64,000 nucleotides of DNA from Pigoraptor chileana (taxonomy: Eukaryota > Opisthokonta > Filasterea). A program made the translations under genes and the position numbers. The stretch is taken from NCBI GenBank assembly GCA_943704495.1, contig CALSCR010000739.1, positions 23,189 to 87,188 of the forward strand, written 5' to 3'. The notes below the pieces were generated by a model, which saw only the letters and a program-made list of their open reading frames with translations, was not told the DNA's origin and made no database searches. Of the stretch, positions 33,889 to 45,157 are shown piece after piece; positions within the stretch are counted from its first letter, which is position 1, and the number at the start of each line of letters is the position of its first letter.

Positions 33889-35871
33889 TCACGAGGCCGG
33901 CGCCTTGGCCATTAGCCGCGCCTGCAGCCTGAGGAAGAGCACGTGAGAAACTTTGACGACGGCGGCATGCACAGCTGTCTGCAGCAGCACCGCCCCGGCG
34001 CCCGCATAGAGGCTGCCCCATCCACCCCACGACGCCTCCTGCCAGCAGTCAAACAGGCCGTCGTAGTCGGTCGATACAGACACGAGTCCCCGCCCTTGCA
34101 GCGGGTCGTCGATAAGCGCCCGCGTCCCTTGCACATGCAGACGCACAACGCACGTTTCGAGTGGATGTAGCAGGCTCTGCGCCGCCAGAGTTGCAAGGAA
34201 ACAAGCAAGCACCTCTGCAAAGAATGCACGCGATGCCGTTGGGCGCGGGCACTGCGGCTGTTTGTTCTTTTCCGTGTCGCCCTCCCCGCTGCCACTGGCA
34301 GCAGTTGCATCCGCAGTGCCAAATCCTCCAAAGTAGCGGCGGACGGACCGTTCCACAATGCCATATATCGATGTCCTCGCAATGAACAGAGTCGCCGTGG
34401 GGAAAAACAGTTCGGCGTACGACAGGCGGGTTCCGTTGCGGTAGATGAGAGGTCTCGCAAAGACGGATGCGGCAGCAGGAGACAGTCGCGACGAATCCAC
34501 AGACAGGCGGGACGTGACCATCGACAGAATACTGTACGAGTAGAACGGAAGCGCAACCATAAACGCAGCCCTGCGCATGTGCGCATGTGCGAAATGGTAA
34601 TGGTTGGGGGACAGACTCCTCTCTCAGCTTAAAACAGTCGCACACAACAAACTATTCAAGGCATCATGCAAAGCACACAACACCCCCCCCCCACACACAC
34701 ACACACACCCTCTCTCTTTCTTCCCCTCGTCCGAGTCAATGGGCGGAGTACGGAAGGTCACTTCTCCTCCAACACGGCACGAGCAAGTTCTAACAACTGC
34801 AGAACCACACACGCACCCACGGGACAATAACTCAAAGGCAAAGTCGGCAGCCGCGGCCATCTTTGTTTCCCCGCGCGGGGCGATGCGTCGCAGCACGGCG
34901 TCCTTCTGGGTGGCAAGCGCGCCATGGAACGCGAGATAGGCGGCGTCGCACACCATGTCCGACCCAAACCCACGCCACAGCGCCCACGTGCCCTGCGCGC
35001 CGGCGATGCGGGCCATCACGTGCACACACGGCACAGGTGACAGCCCCGACGGATAGCGGTGTGCCTGCGCGCGAGGGTGCGGCAATCACGACACTGTTCA
35101 GATCAGGGCGACAGTAACAGAAGGGGGTGATCGCCCGGTGCTTGCTTGTCAACACAGCATGATATGAAAATGCGATTGCTCTCGTGGAATGTCCCTATAT
35201 ATACTAGAACCAGTGTAAGGAGAGTGAGGCTGGGATACACACACATACATATAAATATATGTACACACACACAGAGGCGAATGAGAGCTGGTGAATCACA
35301 CCGGGGCAAGCAGATGCACACCTGGCACTGGTGCCGCAGAACGACAAACGGATGGCACGCGACTTGGTGAGTGAATAAACTGCATGGCCGTGAGGGAACA
35401 AAGGACGGAAAGTGAGGGTGCAGTGCATGAGAGCAGGGGTGTATACGGCATGTGACCCCCTCGCAGCCATCGCAAGCAAAGCAGAGCCCTCAATTCTATG
35501 CGGTATTATTAACGCTCACTTCGGTACTCACCTTCCCAATCCGATGCCAAATCCAGCGAGTCGGTTCATGCGCTCTATCAGTGCAGTATAAACAGCACAC
35601 ACACTCGAGGGTCAGAAACAAATGCTCACCCAATCGGCACATGCACGCATGCACATACACACACACACACACACACCCGCGCAGACACTGCATGGCCAGC
35701 TGTGTTGGAGAGCAACCCACCTCTTCTGTGCTCTTTGGGCGTTCGCTGCGTGACAGTTGTGAGAACGTCATTTTCCGCAAGTTCAACAGCAGAGTCGCCG
35801 CTGTGAGACGGCGCGCGGTCAACCTCGGTTCCATGTCCAGACAGGACGTTCCACGACGCAACATGTACCAT
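33889..35871 (-). CDS. SLC25A46: Mitochondrial outer-membrane carrier-like protein SLC25A46, five exons
   Basis: Exons: 35871-35721, 35574-35532, 35379-35322, 35064-about 34826, 34570-33889; about 390 residues. Family signatures: ERMNRLAGFGIGLGSLFTHQ continuing VACHPFVVLRHQCQ, GTWALWRGFGS, MVALPFYSYSIL, and the C-terminal HPLETCVVRLHVQGTRALID with STDYDGLFDCW and LLQTAVHAAV. SLC25A46 is an atypical member of the carrier family sited in the outer mitochondrial membrane, where it acts in mitochondrial dynamics and lipid traffic. The exon 4 donor is the weak point: GTCCCG at 34825 keeps the frame; GTGGGT (34820) does not; GTGTGT (34810) would add five residues. A TCACGTGC site lies 275 bases upstream of the start. 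Confidence 0.9.
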
Positions 35872-36280
35872 TGTGGAAAGAAGTGTGCGATCTTGCGCCG
35901 AGTACTAGTCGGGCTGCTGAGTATGGCGGCGTGCGCTCAAAACGCCGCAGTCGACAATGGTCCAACAGAAGACCACGATGCTCCTTTCGAAGCCACTCTT
36001 TTATTTTAAACTCAAAGTGCGATGTCTCAAACCAGAGAATGATGCCTTTGTTCAAATAGATTTACTCCATCTTCCTCATAACTGACGGCAACTCAGCAGT
36101 CAGAATTGTGGGCTGATTTTTGAGCCAGCGAATTATGCCGGTAGTCACGTGCCGGACCTACGATCATGGTCACTCACTTAAAGTGTTCGTCAGTGAGCCT
36201 TTGGCCCACAGTTGTATTCGTGTAAAGTGGTGCATCGTGTTCATAAGTATGTACAGTCCTCCCTAAAAGGGCGGATTGGG
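35872..36280. promoter_or_regulatory. Upstream region of SLC25A46
   Basis: No gene is seen. A TCACGTGCC E-box lies at 36145-36152. CTGACGG- and TTTTTGAGCCAG-type words recur here and in the 23.8-kb gap. Confidence 0.4.
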
Positions 36281-38182
36281 CTAGGCCGCCAGCGGCAGCC
36301 ACGGCATAGCGTCGGAGTTTGCGAGTGCGAGACCGCCACGCCGCCGCAGGGCCGGTGTGACAGGGGGCGAATCTGCTTCGGACGTCAATGTGGCAAATGC
36401 TGCCTGTTGGCACCACGCGGGCACTGCCGGCGCTGGCACCACGCACATGGTGTCTGCGGGGCTCCCGTTGCCGTTGCCGTTATAGGCGCATGCACACGTG
36501 ATGTTGGCGGTGGCCGGGATGCGCACGTGTGTCGGACACAGAAGGGGGTTGCGCATGATGAGCAGCCCCCCCGCCGTCTCGAGGGCCCCCACGTCCAAGT
36601 GTGTGAGGTTGCGGTTGTCATAGACGGAGAGAGACCCACCAGCAAGACAATACCCGACGCTCCACACTGTGTCTTCAGAGGGCAGCCGAAAGGCATCGAT
36701 AACGTCGTCCTGCGCTATGACCCAGAATAGAGCACTCGGTCCGTTGGGCTGTATCCACCCGGCGCTGCCGAATGCTCGCGCGCGCGGCATGGATATTGTC
36801 GTCAGGGCCGCGTTCTTGAAGAAGCTGGCTATGCCGATCTCCACAAGCGCAGGAAAGGCGACCGATACGAGGCGGTTGCTGCCAGTGACGACGACGCTCC
36901 CCATTTCCATAACAGGAAAAGAGAGGTTCACAAGGCCCGAGTTGAGGGACAAGAGGAGAACTCCAGATGTCAGCGACGGTGCCGACAGCGACGCGATCAG
37001 GGGATGGCCAACGACGCGCAGGCCGTCCGTTGCGGTGCGCAGAAGCGGAATGGACAGATTCACAAGCGCTGCATTCGACATGAATAAGAGGTCGACCGCC
37101 CGCTCGAGTGCGGGGAAGGACACCGTCCCGAGACCCGCGTTGCTGTCCATGATCACCGAATTCACAGACTGCAACTTCTCAAAAGATACGCTGGTCAAAC
37201 CGGTCATCGACCGTATCAGCATGAACGACGCGCGCTGGAGGGCAGAGAGGTCCAGGATCGCACTGGCCGACTCGCCCTTTGCAAATAATTGATTCAGAAT
37301 GACGCCGCTGAATGTGCAAAACTGCACCTCGGTCAGGCGGGGAAAGTGTATTCCCGCGGTCGCCTCCACGCTCCATATGATCACGCCACGAGCCCGCTCA
37401 AGCAGAGGAAAGCTAATCAGCATATTAGGCGGGTTGTTGTCAGACACATCCATCCGCAGCACACCCTGTATGTCGACAAGGCCTGCGGATCGTAGATGGG
37501 GGAAAACCACGTCACCCAGCGACCGCGCACTCCGCATGGTCAGATTTCCGGAGACGACAGCGACAGCGGACAAGTCGATGGCGGACGTGTAAACATCTTC
37601 AAATCTCACAGACGACGCATATGTCAGGCGCGGGAAGAGCAGACCGTCCAGCACAGACACGCCATTCACAACGAGGTCGTTGACCGTTGACAGGGACGAG
37701 AAGTCGGCGGAACGAAGAGTGACGTCCTGCATCACGAGATTGCCGCCCACATGCGCAAGTGCAGGGAAGGCAAGCGTCGACCAATTCCCCGCCCACAACG
37801 AAATTGTCAGCGTGCCCGTCATTGCGGCGAGGGTGGGGAACGCGAGGTTGGGGCACGGCGTGGCTTCCAACGCAGAGCCGTTGATGGAAAGGCTATCGAT
37901 TTGCACACAACCAAGCGCCGAAAACGCAGCAAGGGCTTGCGCAGACGAAATCTTGAACGACGACTGCGCACACGTGGTGTCTGCAGTGCTGTCGACCGAT
38001 TGCAGCACGGAATTGAGCGCGAATCCGAGGCTTATTGCAATTGAAATGACGAAGACGATCACGGCTGCCATTACTCGTATGCTGCGCCGCGACATCTTTG
38101 TTCGCTTGTGGAGTCGCGTCTCAAGGTCCAAGAGACGCTGCGAGAGCGTGCCTGTGTCAGCGTCCTCGCTGTGCTCAGACAT
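36281..38182 (-). CDS. Type II membrane protein with receptor-L-like leucine-rich repeats
   Basis: An uninterrupted frame of 633 residues from the ATG at 38182. Residues 1-35 are cytosolic and charged; residues about 36-57 (VMAAVIVFVISIAISLGFAL) form a signal anchor. The outer part is built of irregular repeats such as LAFPTLAAMTGTLTIS, LAFPALAHVGGNL and VSFPALERAVDLLFMSN. This is the L-domain (Ecm33/receptor-L) pattern of a beta-helix with FP-L-x steps, with several N-x-S/T sites (e.g. NWST, NLTH). A Cys-rich block (YCLAGG...PLLCPTH...ITCACAYNG) precedes a disordered C-terminus ending PWLPLAA. It could be a surface adhesion or sensing protein; no specific function is known. The frame is also open 5' through an acceptor at 38203 to possible upstream exons. 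Confidence 0.82.
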   Translation of the reverse strand: MSEHSEDADTGTLSQRLLDLETRLHKRTKMSRRSIRVMAAVIVFVISIAISLGFALNSVLQSVDSTADTTCAQSSFKISSAQALAAFSALGCVQIDSLSINGSALEATPCPNLAFPTLAAMTGTLTISLWAGNWSTLAFPALAHVGGNLVMQDVTLRSADFSSLSTVNDLVVNGVSVLDGLLFPRLTYASSVRFEDVYTSAIDLSAVAVVSGNLTMRSARSLGDVVFPHLRSAGLVDIQGVLRMDVSDNNPPNMLISFPLLERARGVIIWSVEATAGIHFPRLTEVQFCTFSGVILNQLFAKGESASAILDLSALQRASFMLIRSMTGLTSVSFEKLQSVNSVIMDSNAGLGTVSFPALERAVDLLFMSNAALVNLSIPLLRTATDGLRVVGHPLIASLSAPSLTSGVLLLSLNSGLVNLSFPVMEMGSVVVTGSNRLVSVAFPALVEIGIASFFKNAALTTISMPRARAFGSAGWIQPNGPSALFWVIAQDDVIDAFRLPSEDTVWSVGYCLAGGSLSVYDNRNLTHLDVGALETAGGLLIMRNPLLCPTHVRIPATANITCACAYNGNGNGSPADTMCVVPAPAVPAWCQQAAFATLTSEADSPPVTPALRRRGGLALANSDAMPWLPLAA

Positions 38183-38272
38183 CCTGCGGGGGGGCTGGTA
38201 ATCTGCGCACGTGACGTTGTGTTGTGAGTAATGGTGAACATGGCAGGTCATCGCTCTCTCGCAAACACTTAC

Positions 38273-40145
38273 GGTGCCAAAAAATGCTTTGCAAAATAGA
38301 GTCGGTGCCGTGCGCACAGTTCACAACATGTGTTGCTGATTGAAAACTCGGACAATCCTCCTCTTCAAACGTGGGGGAATATTTAAAAGTGGGCGGGGAG
38401 AGTAACGAAGCTGGCGACACTGAACAGCGACGCACCTGGCAGAATGGCAAATGCAAGGCATTGCAATTTGTCTCGTGACGATAGCTGGAAAAAGCATATG
38501 TATCGGGTGCGATTGCGAAGATACAACAGCGTGAGCATGCCAATTCAGCCACCCATGCATCGCAAATGGTCGCAAATGGGTGGGGGCAAATGACTGAAGA
38601 AGACAACCCCCGCACGACGCACACATACATACACACACATCTACAGATACACACATACACACACATACACGCACATATACAAATACACGCACATACACAC
38701 ACATATACAGATACACACATACACACACATACACGCACATATACAAATACACGCACATACACACACATATACAGATACACACATACACACACATACACGC
38801 ACATATACAAATACACGCACATACACACACATATACAGATACACACATACACACACATACACGCACATATACAAATACACGCACATACACACACATATAC
38901 AGATACACACACACATACACAACACACACACACATACACGCACATTTACAGATACACACACACATACACACACATATACAAATACACGCACATACACACA
39001 CACATATAGATACACGCACATACACACACATATACAGATACACACACACATACACAACACACACACACATACACGCACATTTACAGATACACACACACAT
39101 ACACACACATATACAAATACACGCACATACACACACACATATAGATACACGCACATACACACACATATACAGATACACACACACATACACAACACACACA
39201 CACATACACGCACATTTACAGATACACACACACATACACACACATATACAAATACACGCACATACACACACACATATAGATACACGCACATACACACACA
39301 TATACAGATACACACACACATACACAACACACACACACATACACGCACATTTACAGATACACACACACATACACACACATATATAGATACACGCACATAC
39401 ATACACATATACAGATACACGCACATACATACACATACACACACACATACACACACATATATACATACACACACATACGCACACACGTGCACACATGCAC
39501 ACATACACAACACACACACACATACACGCACATAGACACACACATACAGATACACACACATACACACACATACACACACATACACAGGCACACACATACA
39601 CACACCCACACACATACACACACGCATACACACACACACATGCACACACATACACACACACATATATATATATAAATACATACACATACTCACACATACA
39701 CACACACAAACACACATATATATATACATATACAGATACACACACATACACACACATATACACACACATACACATACATAAACAACTCTGCGCACACCTG
39801 CTGAATGAGAGTCCTGCGCCATGAGGGCGCCGCGTGGTCTGTGTGATCGTCTTCTGCCACTTCGTCTGGGTTCAGGCAGTGCACCCCGTCCGCCAGCACG
39901 TGCTCGCTAATGGGGTTCCGACCATACTCGGCGAGCACGGCCGGGAGCGGATAAGCGCCCGACAGGCTCGGCTCCAGAATATGCAGCTTGCCACACAGGG
40001 GCATTACGTGACAGGACACCACCTCAACATGGTGTGCATCCTCTAGTTGCACATGCACGAATCCGTCTGCATCTGTGTCCTCGTTCAACGTGTTGCTCCC
40101 GGCAGCCGCAGCACGGGAGAGCCACCCGCGCAGTCGGCTGAACAT
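38273..40145 (-). CDS. Possible 5' exons of the L-domain gene, or a separate small gene
   Basis: The first exon 40145-39798 encodes 116 residues (MFSRLRGWLSRAAAAG..., PEEV-like acidic end, SWRRTLIQQ) and stops at a GTGTGCGC donor. Two short exons with good sites follow: 38484-38436 (TTTTTCCAG acceptor; LSSRDKLQCLAFAILP) and 38335-38273 (donor GTAAGTG; ATHVVNCAHGTDSILQSIFW). Phases agree throughout, and the last junction enters the L-domain frame at 38202, giving a 793-residue protein. Intron 1 would then span the whole CA satellite. Unspliced at 38273, the third exon ends at a stop overlapping the ATG at 38182. I do not recognise the sequence. Coding status of exon 1 is likely; the linkage is inference. 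Confidence 0.4.
38616..39790. repeat. Two-tier CA-rich satellite (64-bp and 135-bp periods)
   Basis: About 1.2 kb of ACACAT/ACGCAC/ATATACAGAT sequence. The marker ACAGATACAC recurs at about 38644, 38708, 38772, 38836 and 38900, a 64-base period. After that the marker ACAACACACACA recurs at 38921, 39056, 39191 and 39326, an exact 135-base period with near-identical units. The tail (39400-39790) is unordered CA/TA. All long frames through it are Cys-Val or Thr-His artefacts. Confidence 0.93.
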
Positions 40146-40806
40146 GCGTGCACTGCTTTAACCGGACTCTGAGATGGGGCATGTGTTTCTGCTTGCGAGC
40201 GCAATAATGTGCACTCAAAGTCGCCAGCGCGATTCACACTATGCGACAGAAGAGCATCACTCTTCCTTCCAATGAACTTTTGAGTGTCCACCGCTTTTCG
40301 CCCCGGCTGAAACTGTCGAGAGAGACAAGAGATAATGCCCATAAATGCCAATTGATACTATTGTGTATTCAAACTGGTCATGCCAGGGTGAATCAAAACC
40401 AGCCAAACCAGCGACCTAGCATGCACAAAGCAAGCGCGCAAGCAACGGACCACATGTCACACGGCCGATCATGGATCAGGGCGAGAGGATGTGACTGCGT
40501 CGAGAGGGCACAGGAGGGCAGTCATTAGTGGGCACATGCAATGCGACCATGGAACAGACGCGAACAGACAGACAGACGCCGACGGTGGACCCCGACGCAC
40601 ACAGCAGCGGACAGTCTCCGTGGGGATACCCCACTACTAAACGACACGTGACCATAGGGGATTATTATTGGTTGTGCTAGGGCTGGGTGAGATGTGTGTG
40701 TAGGGTTACGTGATGTGTCACCGCCAGTGAGTGGATGCAAAAAACTGACTTATACATCTGTTTTCCCTCCCATCGAGAAGATCAAGTGATCACCAACGTG
40801 ACTACA
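40146..40806. promoter_or_regulatory. Divergent promoter region upstream of SDHAF4
   Basis: A CACGTGAC E-box at 40645-40652 and a combined TAGGGTTACGTGATG element at 40701-40715 lie 155 and 92 bases upstream of the SDHAF4 start. No gene was seen. Confidence 0.5.
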
Positions 40807-41175
40807 ATGGCGTGCATTAAAGCATCAGTCGCCGTTCGTGGCGGAATGGCGCCCATTCGGACGGGCATCCTGCGCTGTCTCCACAAATATACCACGCTCG
40901 GTTCTGCTGCGGACGAGCCAACGCGAGGAAGCACACAGACAGGGGCCGTGTCAGCAACGGCGCCGCCCACTCCACAGCACTCTCAGCACCCCGTGGATAG
41001 CACCCAGGCATCGTCCACTCCAGGAGAGCGGGCGCCGTTGACGGCAGGGCAGGCCGCCGCCGCCGTGTGGGAGGACGATGTGAACCCGATCACGAAGGAG
41101 CGCGGGGGGCCCAAGGGACCCGAACCCACCCGCTTTGGCGACTGGGAGCGCAAGGGCCGCGTCTCGGACTTCTGA
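40807..41175 (+). CDS. SDHAF4: Succinate dehydrogenase assembly factor 4
   Basis: A single-exon frame of 122 residues. The C-terminal signature of the family is present: WEDDVNPITKERGGPKGPEP followed by TRFGDWERKGRVSDF at the extreme end. Residues 1-40 are rich in Arg, Ala, Ser and Thr as in a matrix presequence; a low-complexity Thr/Ser/Pro/Gln linker follows. SDHAF4 binds FAD-loaded Sdh1/SDHA in the matrix and helps it join Sdh2. The start at 40807 was chosen because it gives the presequence; the frame is open further up to 40735 without typical sequence. E-box and telomere-like motifs lie upstream. Confidence 0.95.
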   Translation: MACIKASVAVRGGMAPIRTGILRCLHKYTTLGSAADEPTRGSTQTGAVSATAPPTPQHSQHPVDSTQASSTPGERAPLTAGQAAAAVWEDDVNPITKERGGPKGPEPTRFGDWERKGRVSDF

Positions 41176-44100
41176 GTCTGGCAATGTTGCTGAACTGGGC
41201 TCACGTCAAAGTCAGCGTGACTGCGCTCGGTTATTTTACGTCTCTGGCCGATTCTTTTGTTAATGTCTGACTTTCGGCCGGCAGAACACGGCGCAAGAAC
41301 TTGTCTTCGCTATGGATTGGGGGGTTTTCACCAGATATTCATGTTCAGTAGTTCCGTGGGTGGAGTTTTGTGCTCGCGATCGAGTTTAAGTTTGTTGTGG
41401 CCCAACGGACACCTCGTGTTGTTTGCGGGGACTATGTGGTCACGCCACTTCAGTTTCTGCATGGTGGACTGGCGACCATGTACTATTGTCGCAACTACTG
41501 TCATGTCAACTGCTGGCGCCAGTGTACGTCACCATCATGGTCAATTGGGTCAATTTGGTGTTGTATTTGTTGTGTCGTGTGCACACAGTTGTTTGAATTT
41601 GTTGCACACGCGCTCACTCAATTGGGCGCTTCTGCCGTCCTCAGCTTTGCTCGGCCGTGGCCGAGCGCCGGCGCCGAATGCAAATAGGCCTGTCAGTGCT
41701 CAATGTATTGACGCGCACAAATACAATAGCATGACGCGCTTTCAGACGGTAATTAAAACCATAGAGCCAGCTTGCAGTCACGCTTCAGTTCACACTGCCG
41801 GTCGGTACCGTCCATCGGCCTGGACACCAATGACAGTGCCATTGGTCAAAATTCAACCAACATATGCCACTCTGCCTGCCTATGAGAGAGCAAGGGATAG
41901 ATCAGTGGACGAGAAAGTGTGCCAGTGTGTGACATGTGTCGTGAGTCTTTTAATTGCGGATGGTCCTCCCACAACAGAAGTCCGGCTGCATGTATGAGAA
42001 TCCCATCCGCCAGAAGATCAACCACTGTAATGGTTACATTGACAGCCCCCTTTGAGAATGTCTCGTCACTGGCGTCACCGAGGCTCTTTCTGCTCGCAGC
42101 CACAATGTCATGGATACATATTGTTTCCCCGCAGAGTTTTTGACGTGAGAGGGATTGCAACATCCATCCGCATGGTCCTCACTGACCAGCACAGTGTCCA
42201 CGTGAACACGGGGGGGGGGGGGAAGCAATATTATTAATATTAATTGAGAGACAAAGTTTGTTACCAAGTAACCGACACGTCAAAGAGGGAAAAAGAGCCA
42301 GTGTGTGGTCCACACAACAAATGAAGTGTGACAAGAGCCCGCGAATAAACCCACCATCGGTATTAATAGAGAAAATACCGTCCGGGCTCGTGTGCATCAG
42401 CAACAGCAGCACCAATCCGAAACTGCTTGTCTTTGACGCAAGCGCCGACAAATCGATGGCCGGGGGGGGGGGGGGGGGGGCNNNNNNNNNNGGCGACGAA
42501 GTGCTCTCGGGGTGCGGCTGCCAACAAGCACTCTGCACTCTGGCGCCCCATGATGTGCAGCCCCGACAGGAATCATAATCCCGACATCCACGAAGCCCTG
42601 CAAGTTCGGCCGCGGGGTATCGCTGGGTGGCGCGACTATCTGCTCGAAAATGGTTCAGGTTGCATTCAACTGGCCGCCCATCTGATGATCCCCAGCTCCT
42701 CTTTGCCGATGGCGTCGTCTGAGTACACAGTCTTCCAAGGTTGATGAAGGAGAGAATATCTCGGCTGAGGAGGTGTTTATGGGCTCTGCCCTCCTGCTTC
42801 CCGCCGGGCAGACGGTAATACCAGCATCCTTCCTCTATGGCGACAGAATTGTCCCGCACCTTCCCTCTTTTCTCAAGGGGGACCTGGAAACACCACCCCA
42901 ACTCCTCCGCACCACAACGGGCCATACCCGTTTAAGTACAGGATTTCCAGGTGAGGCGCTGTAGAACCGGCGCTACGGCGGACCTTTCTGTGACCTTTGC
43001 TCTTCCATTCGCATCCAGGTATTTGTCCAGCCATGCCGGAAATTGTGGCGGTGGGTGTGTCCGCATTGTTGCGCATGCCGCGGGTGTCGGTGACGCTAGC
43101 GGTTTCCACAATGGGTCATTCTCGTCCCATCTGCGGCGCCTTCAGTTGTTTTTGGCATTCAGTCAAGTGTCCGCAGCCACATATCCATTCCAATAACCAA
43201 CGACTTCCACTTATTGCGAGTAACCACATCCACGAGTATTTCGCACCACGGCTCCTTTACTTTATCCATGTCAGCATGGAAAGTCTTGTTGGCAGACGCA
43301 ATATACTTTTCCCACGAGCCGACCGTAGCACCATTGAGCCCATCGCAAGCATCCCCATGAACGACACGGGGTGGGGTAATTTGAGCAAAAAAGTGCAGGA
43401 GTAACATCTTGAAGTCACGGTGTATGGCCATCACACCCTTAGCGCAGCAGTCCACGATTGCACACTGCAGGCTGAATTTCGTCCAACTTCTAATCACAAC
43501 GTCTCTTGCAATCGCCAGCATCCACGTGCATAAGGGACTCGGTAACTGGCAGTGCATTCTGCGACGCACAGTTGCCTGTGACCTGTCCACTCCCAGCACC
43601 CGGCACATCCTCCGCGATTCGGCCAGTCTCCGTGCCAACAGCATTGCACAAACGCATGTCCACAAAGCAGATCCACAAATCGTTACTGAGTGTGTACTTC
43701 TCGAATATGCAAGCGCGAGCATAGCTCAAGTTGTGTCCTACAGCAACGCGTTCTTTTAAGCTGCGTACAAAAGGGCGCAAGCAGGCCGCTTTGCATCGGT
43801 GGCAGCGATATTCCAGTCGTACAAATACGGAGACAACCACAGGTTCCATGCAGTCGGGCTCACAGCGACCGGGGCAATTGCAAATGGGCTGTCACACACA
43901 CACACACCTCGACGTGAAACGCCAACGCATCTTCGTCCGGGCAGTCAACAGGAATATAGTCTTTGTAGCGACCTCCTGGATAGCGCGTCCGTCCACACAT
44001 GTTGAGGTTGTTCCAGTCAGGTGTGTTGGGAATGGCGGCAGCTGTCTGTTATTCGCCGGTAAGGCCGCTCACTGATGCCCAAAATGTGAGAGTCGATTGT

Positions 44101-45157
44101 GCTCCCCTCTCCCTGAAGAGGCGGCAGTGACAGCTCCACGTCGCGCACCTGATGGTCGAGCGCCGGCGTATCCATACCCAATTCTGTTGACAAGGCGTCA
44201 TTCGATTGCGTGCAGGTCGACATAAGAAGGTCGTGCGGAACACTCGAAAGTGCAGATTCTTTGAAATCATCCGTATGCCGAGCCGATTGAACCAAGTATC
44301 GTCTGGTTGACATTGAAAAAATTGGAGTGAGCGCGATGAACTCGCAGGTGCAATTTGCCGTTGCAGCAAGTGGAGCACTACCATCACTCTCACCCGTGTC
44401 ACTTGCACACTTGTCCGACTCGGAGCGCTGGTCTTTCGGCAGGAAATGGTCCGTCTTCGTGCCTTGCAACATGCCACCTGCACTCATATTCCGTCGCGCT
44501 ATACAAAGCCATGGAGGTTGCAATTGAAACGGAGGCAACATTCATTGTGGGGAACGAGTCGGGACAAGGCGAGCGCCAACAACGGCAGCGCAATTTTTGA
44601 GAGCATGCATCCCTCCATGCCACGGTTAGTTCGGCTATATCGGGGGAGGAGCGGCGAGGGACGTGGTATGCAAATGCATGGTAGGTTGCGATGACTGCTT
44701 CCACGCCACCATTCAATACATACTGCTGCCAATTACCCTCACGTAACAGCCGGTCTTTCGGTGGGCTGGGCTCCCACCCCGAATGTCGTCGATTTGTTGC
44801 TGATGATTGCCCCACTAAGTGCACCCACCAGCGCAGATACGATTTGATTGCGAGTGCGGGGCACATCCGCTCTGTGGCTGTTGCGTGTTGCCCCTCCCCG
44901 ACAAAACACACTCTCCGCCGACCGTCGCACAAACGATTGCTAAGATGCAGCATACACGCCCATTGCTCACTTGCGCCGAGTCTGTCTGCAGAAAGCAATC
45001 GAGGCAATCTTCTTTCATTCGATTATCGCTGCTATCTTCTATTTAATGTGGCAATTACAATAGTCTGTACACACAATTCTAATTCGCCGCACTAGTTTTC
45101 GATTCTTGAAACATTCAAGTGCCTGTCGCATTCGCCGGTGTGGCGCATCACGCCACG
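41176..45157. other. 4-kb region with an assembly gap and unjoined gene-like frames
   Basis: No gene can be supported. Minus-strand frames with protein-like composition follow each other but change frame: 45007-44399, 44541-44017, 43849-43490, 43722-43159, 42925 to the gap, and 42163-41846 (GETICIHDIVAASRKS, GAVNVTITVVDLLADG). I found no convincing splice sites to join them. A plus frame at 41257-41997 overlaps part. The region holds two poly-G runs and ten Ns, so sequence errors, a decayed gene, or a diverged gene are all possible. Confidence 0.35.
42210..42491. other. Poly-G runs and assembly gap
   Basis: Thirteen G at 42210-42222, nineteen G at 42462-42480, then ten Ns at 42482-42491. The G runs are unlike anything else in the window and suggest a hard-to-read locus or assembly artefact. 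Confidence 0.9.

Noticed and set aside
38321-39822. Minus-strand frames of 393-484 codons made of Cys, Val and Tyr
   Set aside because: They are translations of the CA satellite; composition and period follow the repeat, not a protein.
41257-41997. A 246-codon plus frame after SDHAF4
   Set aside because: No recognisable domain; composition rich in Ser, Val and Cys is unlike the other genes, and part of it overlaps more protein-like minus frames. Not supported as a gene.
42179-42925. Frames running through the Ns and poly-G
   Set aside because: Translation across the assembly gap is meaningless; only the flanks were considered.
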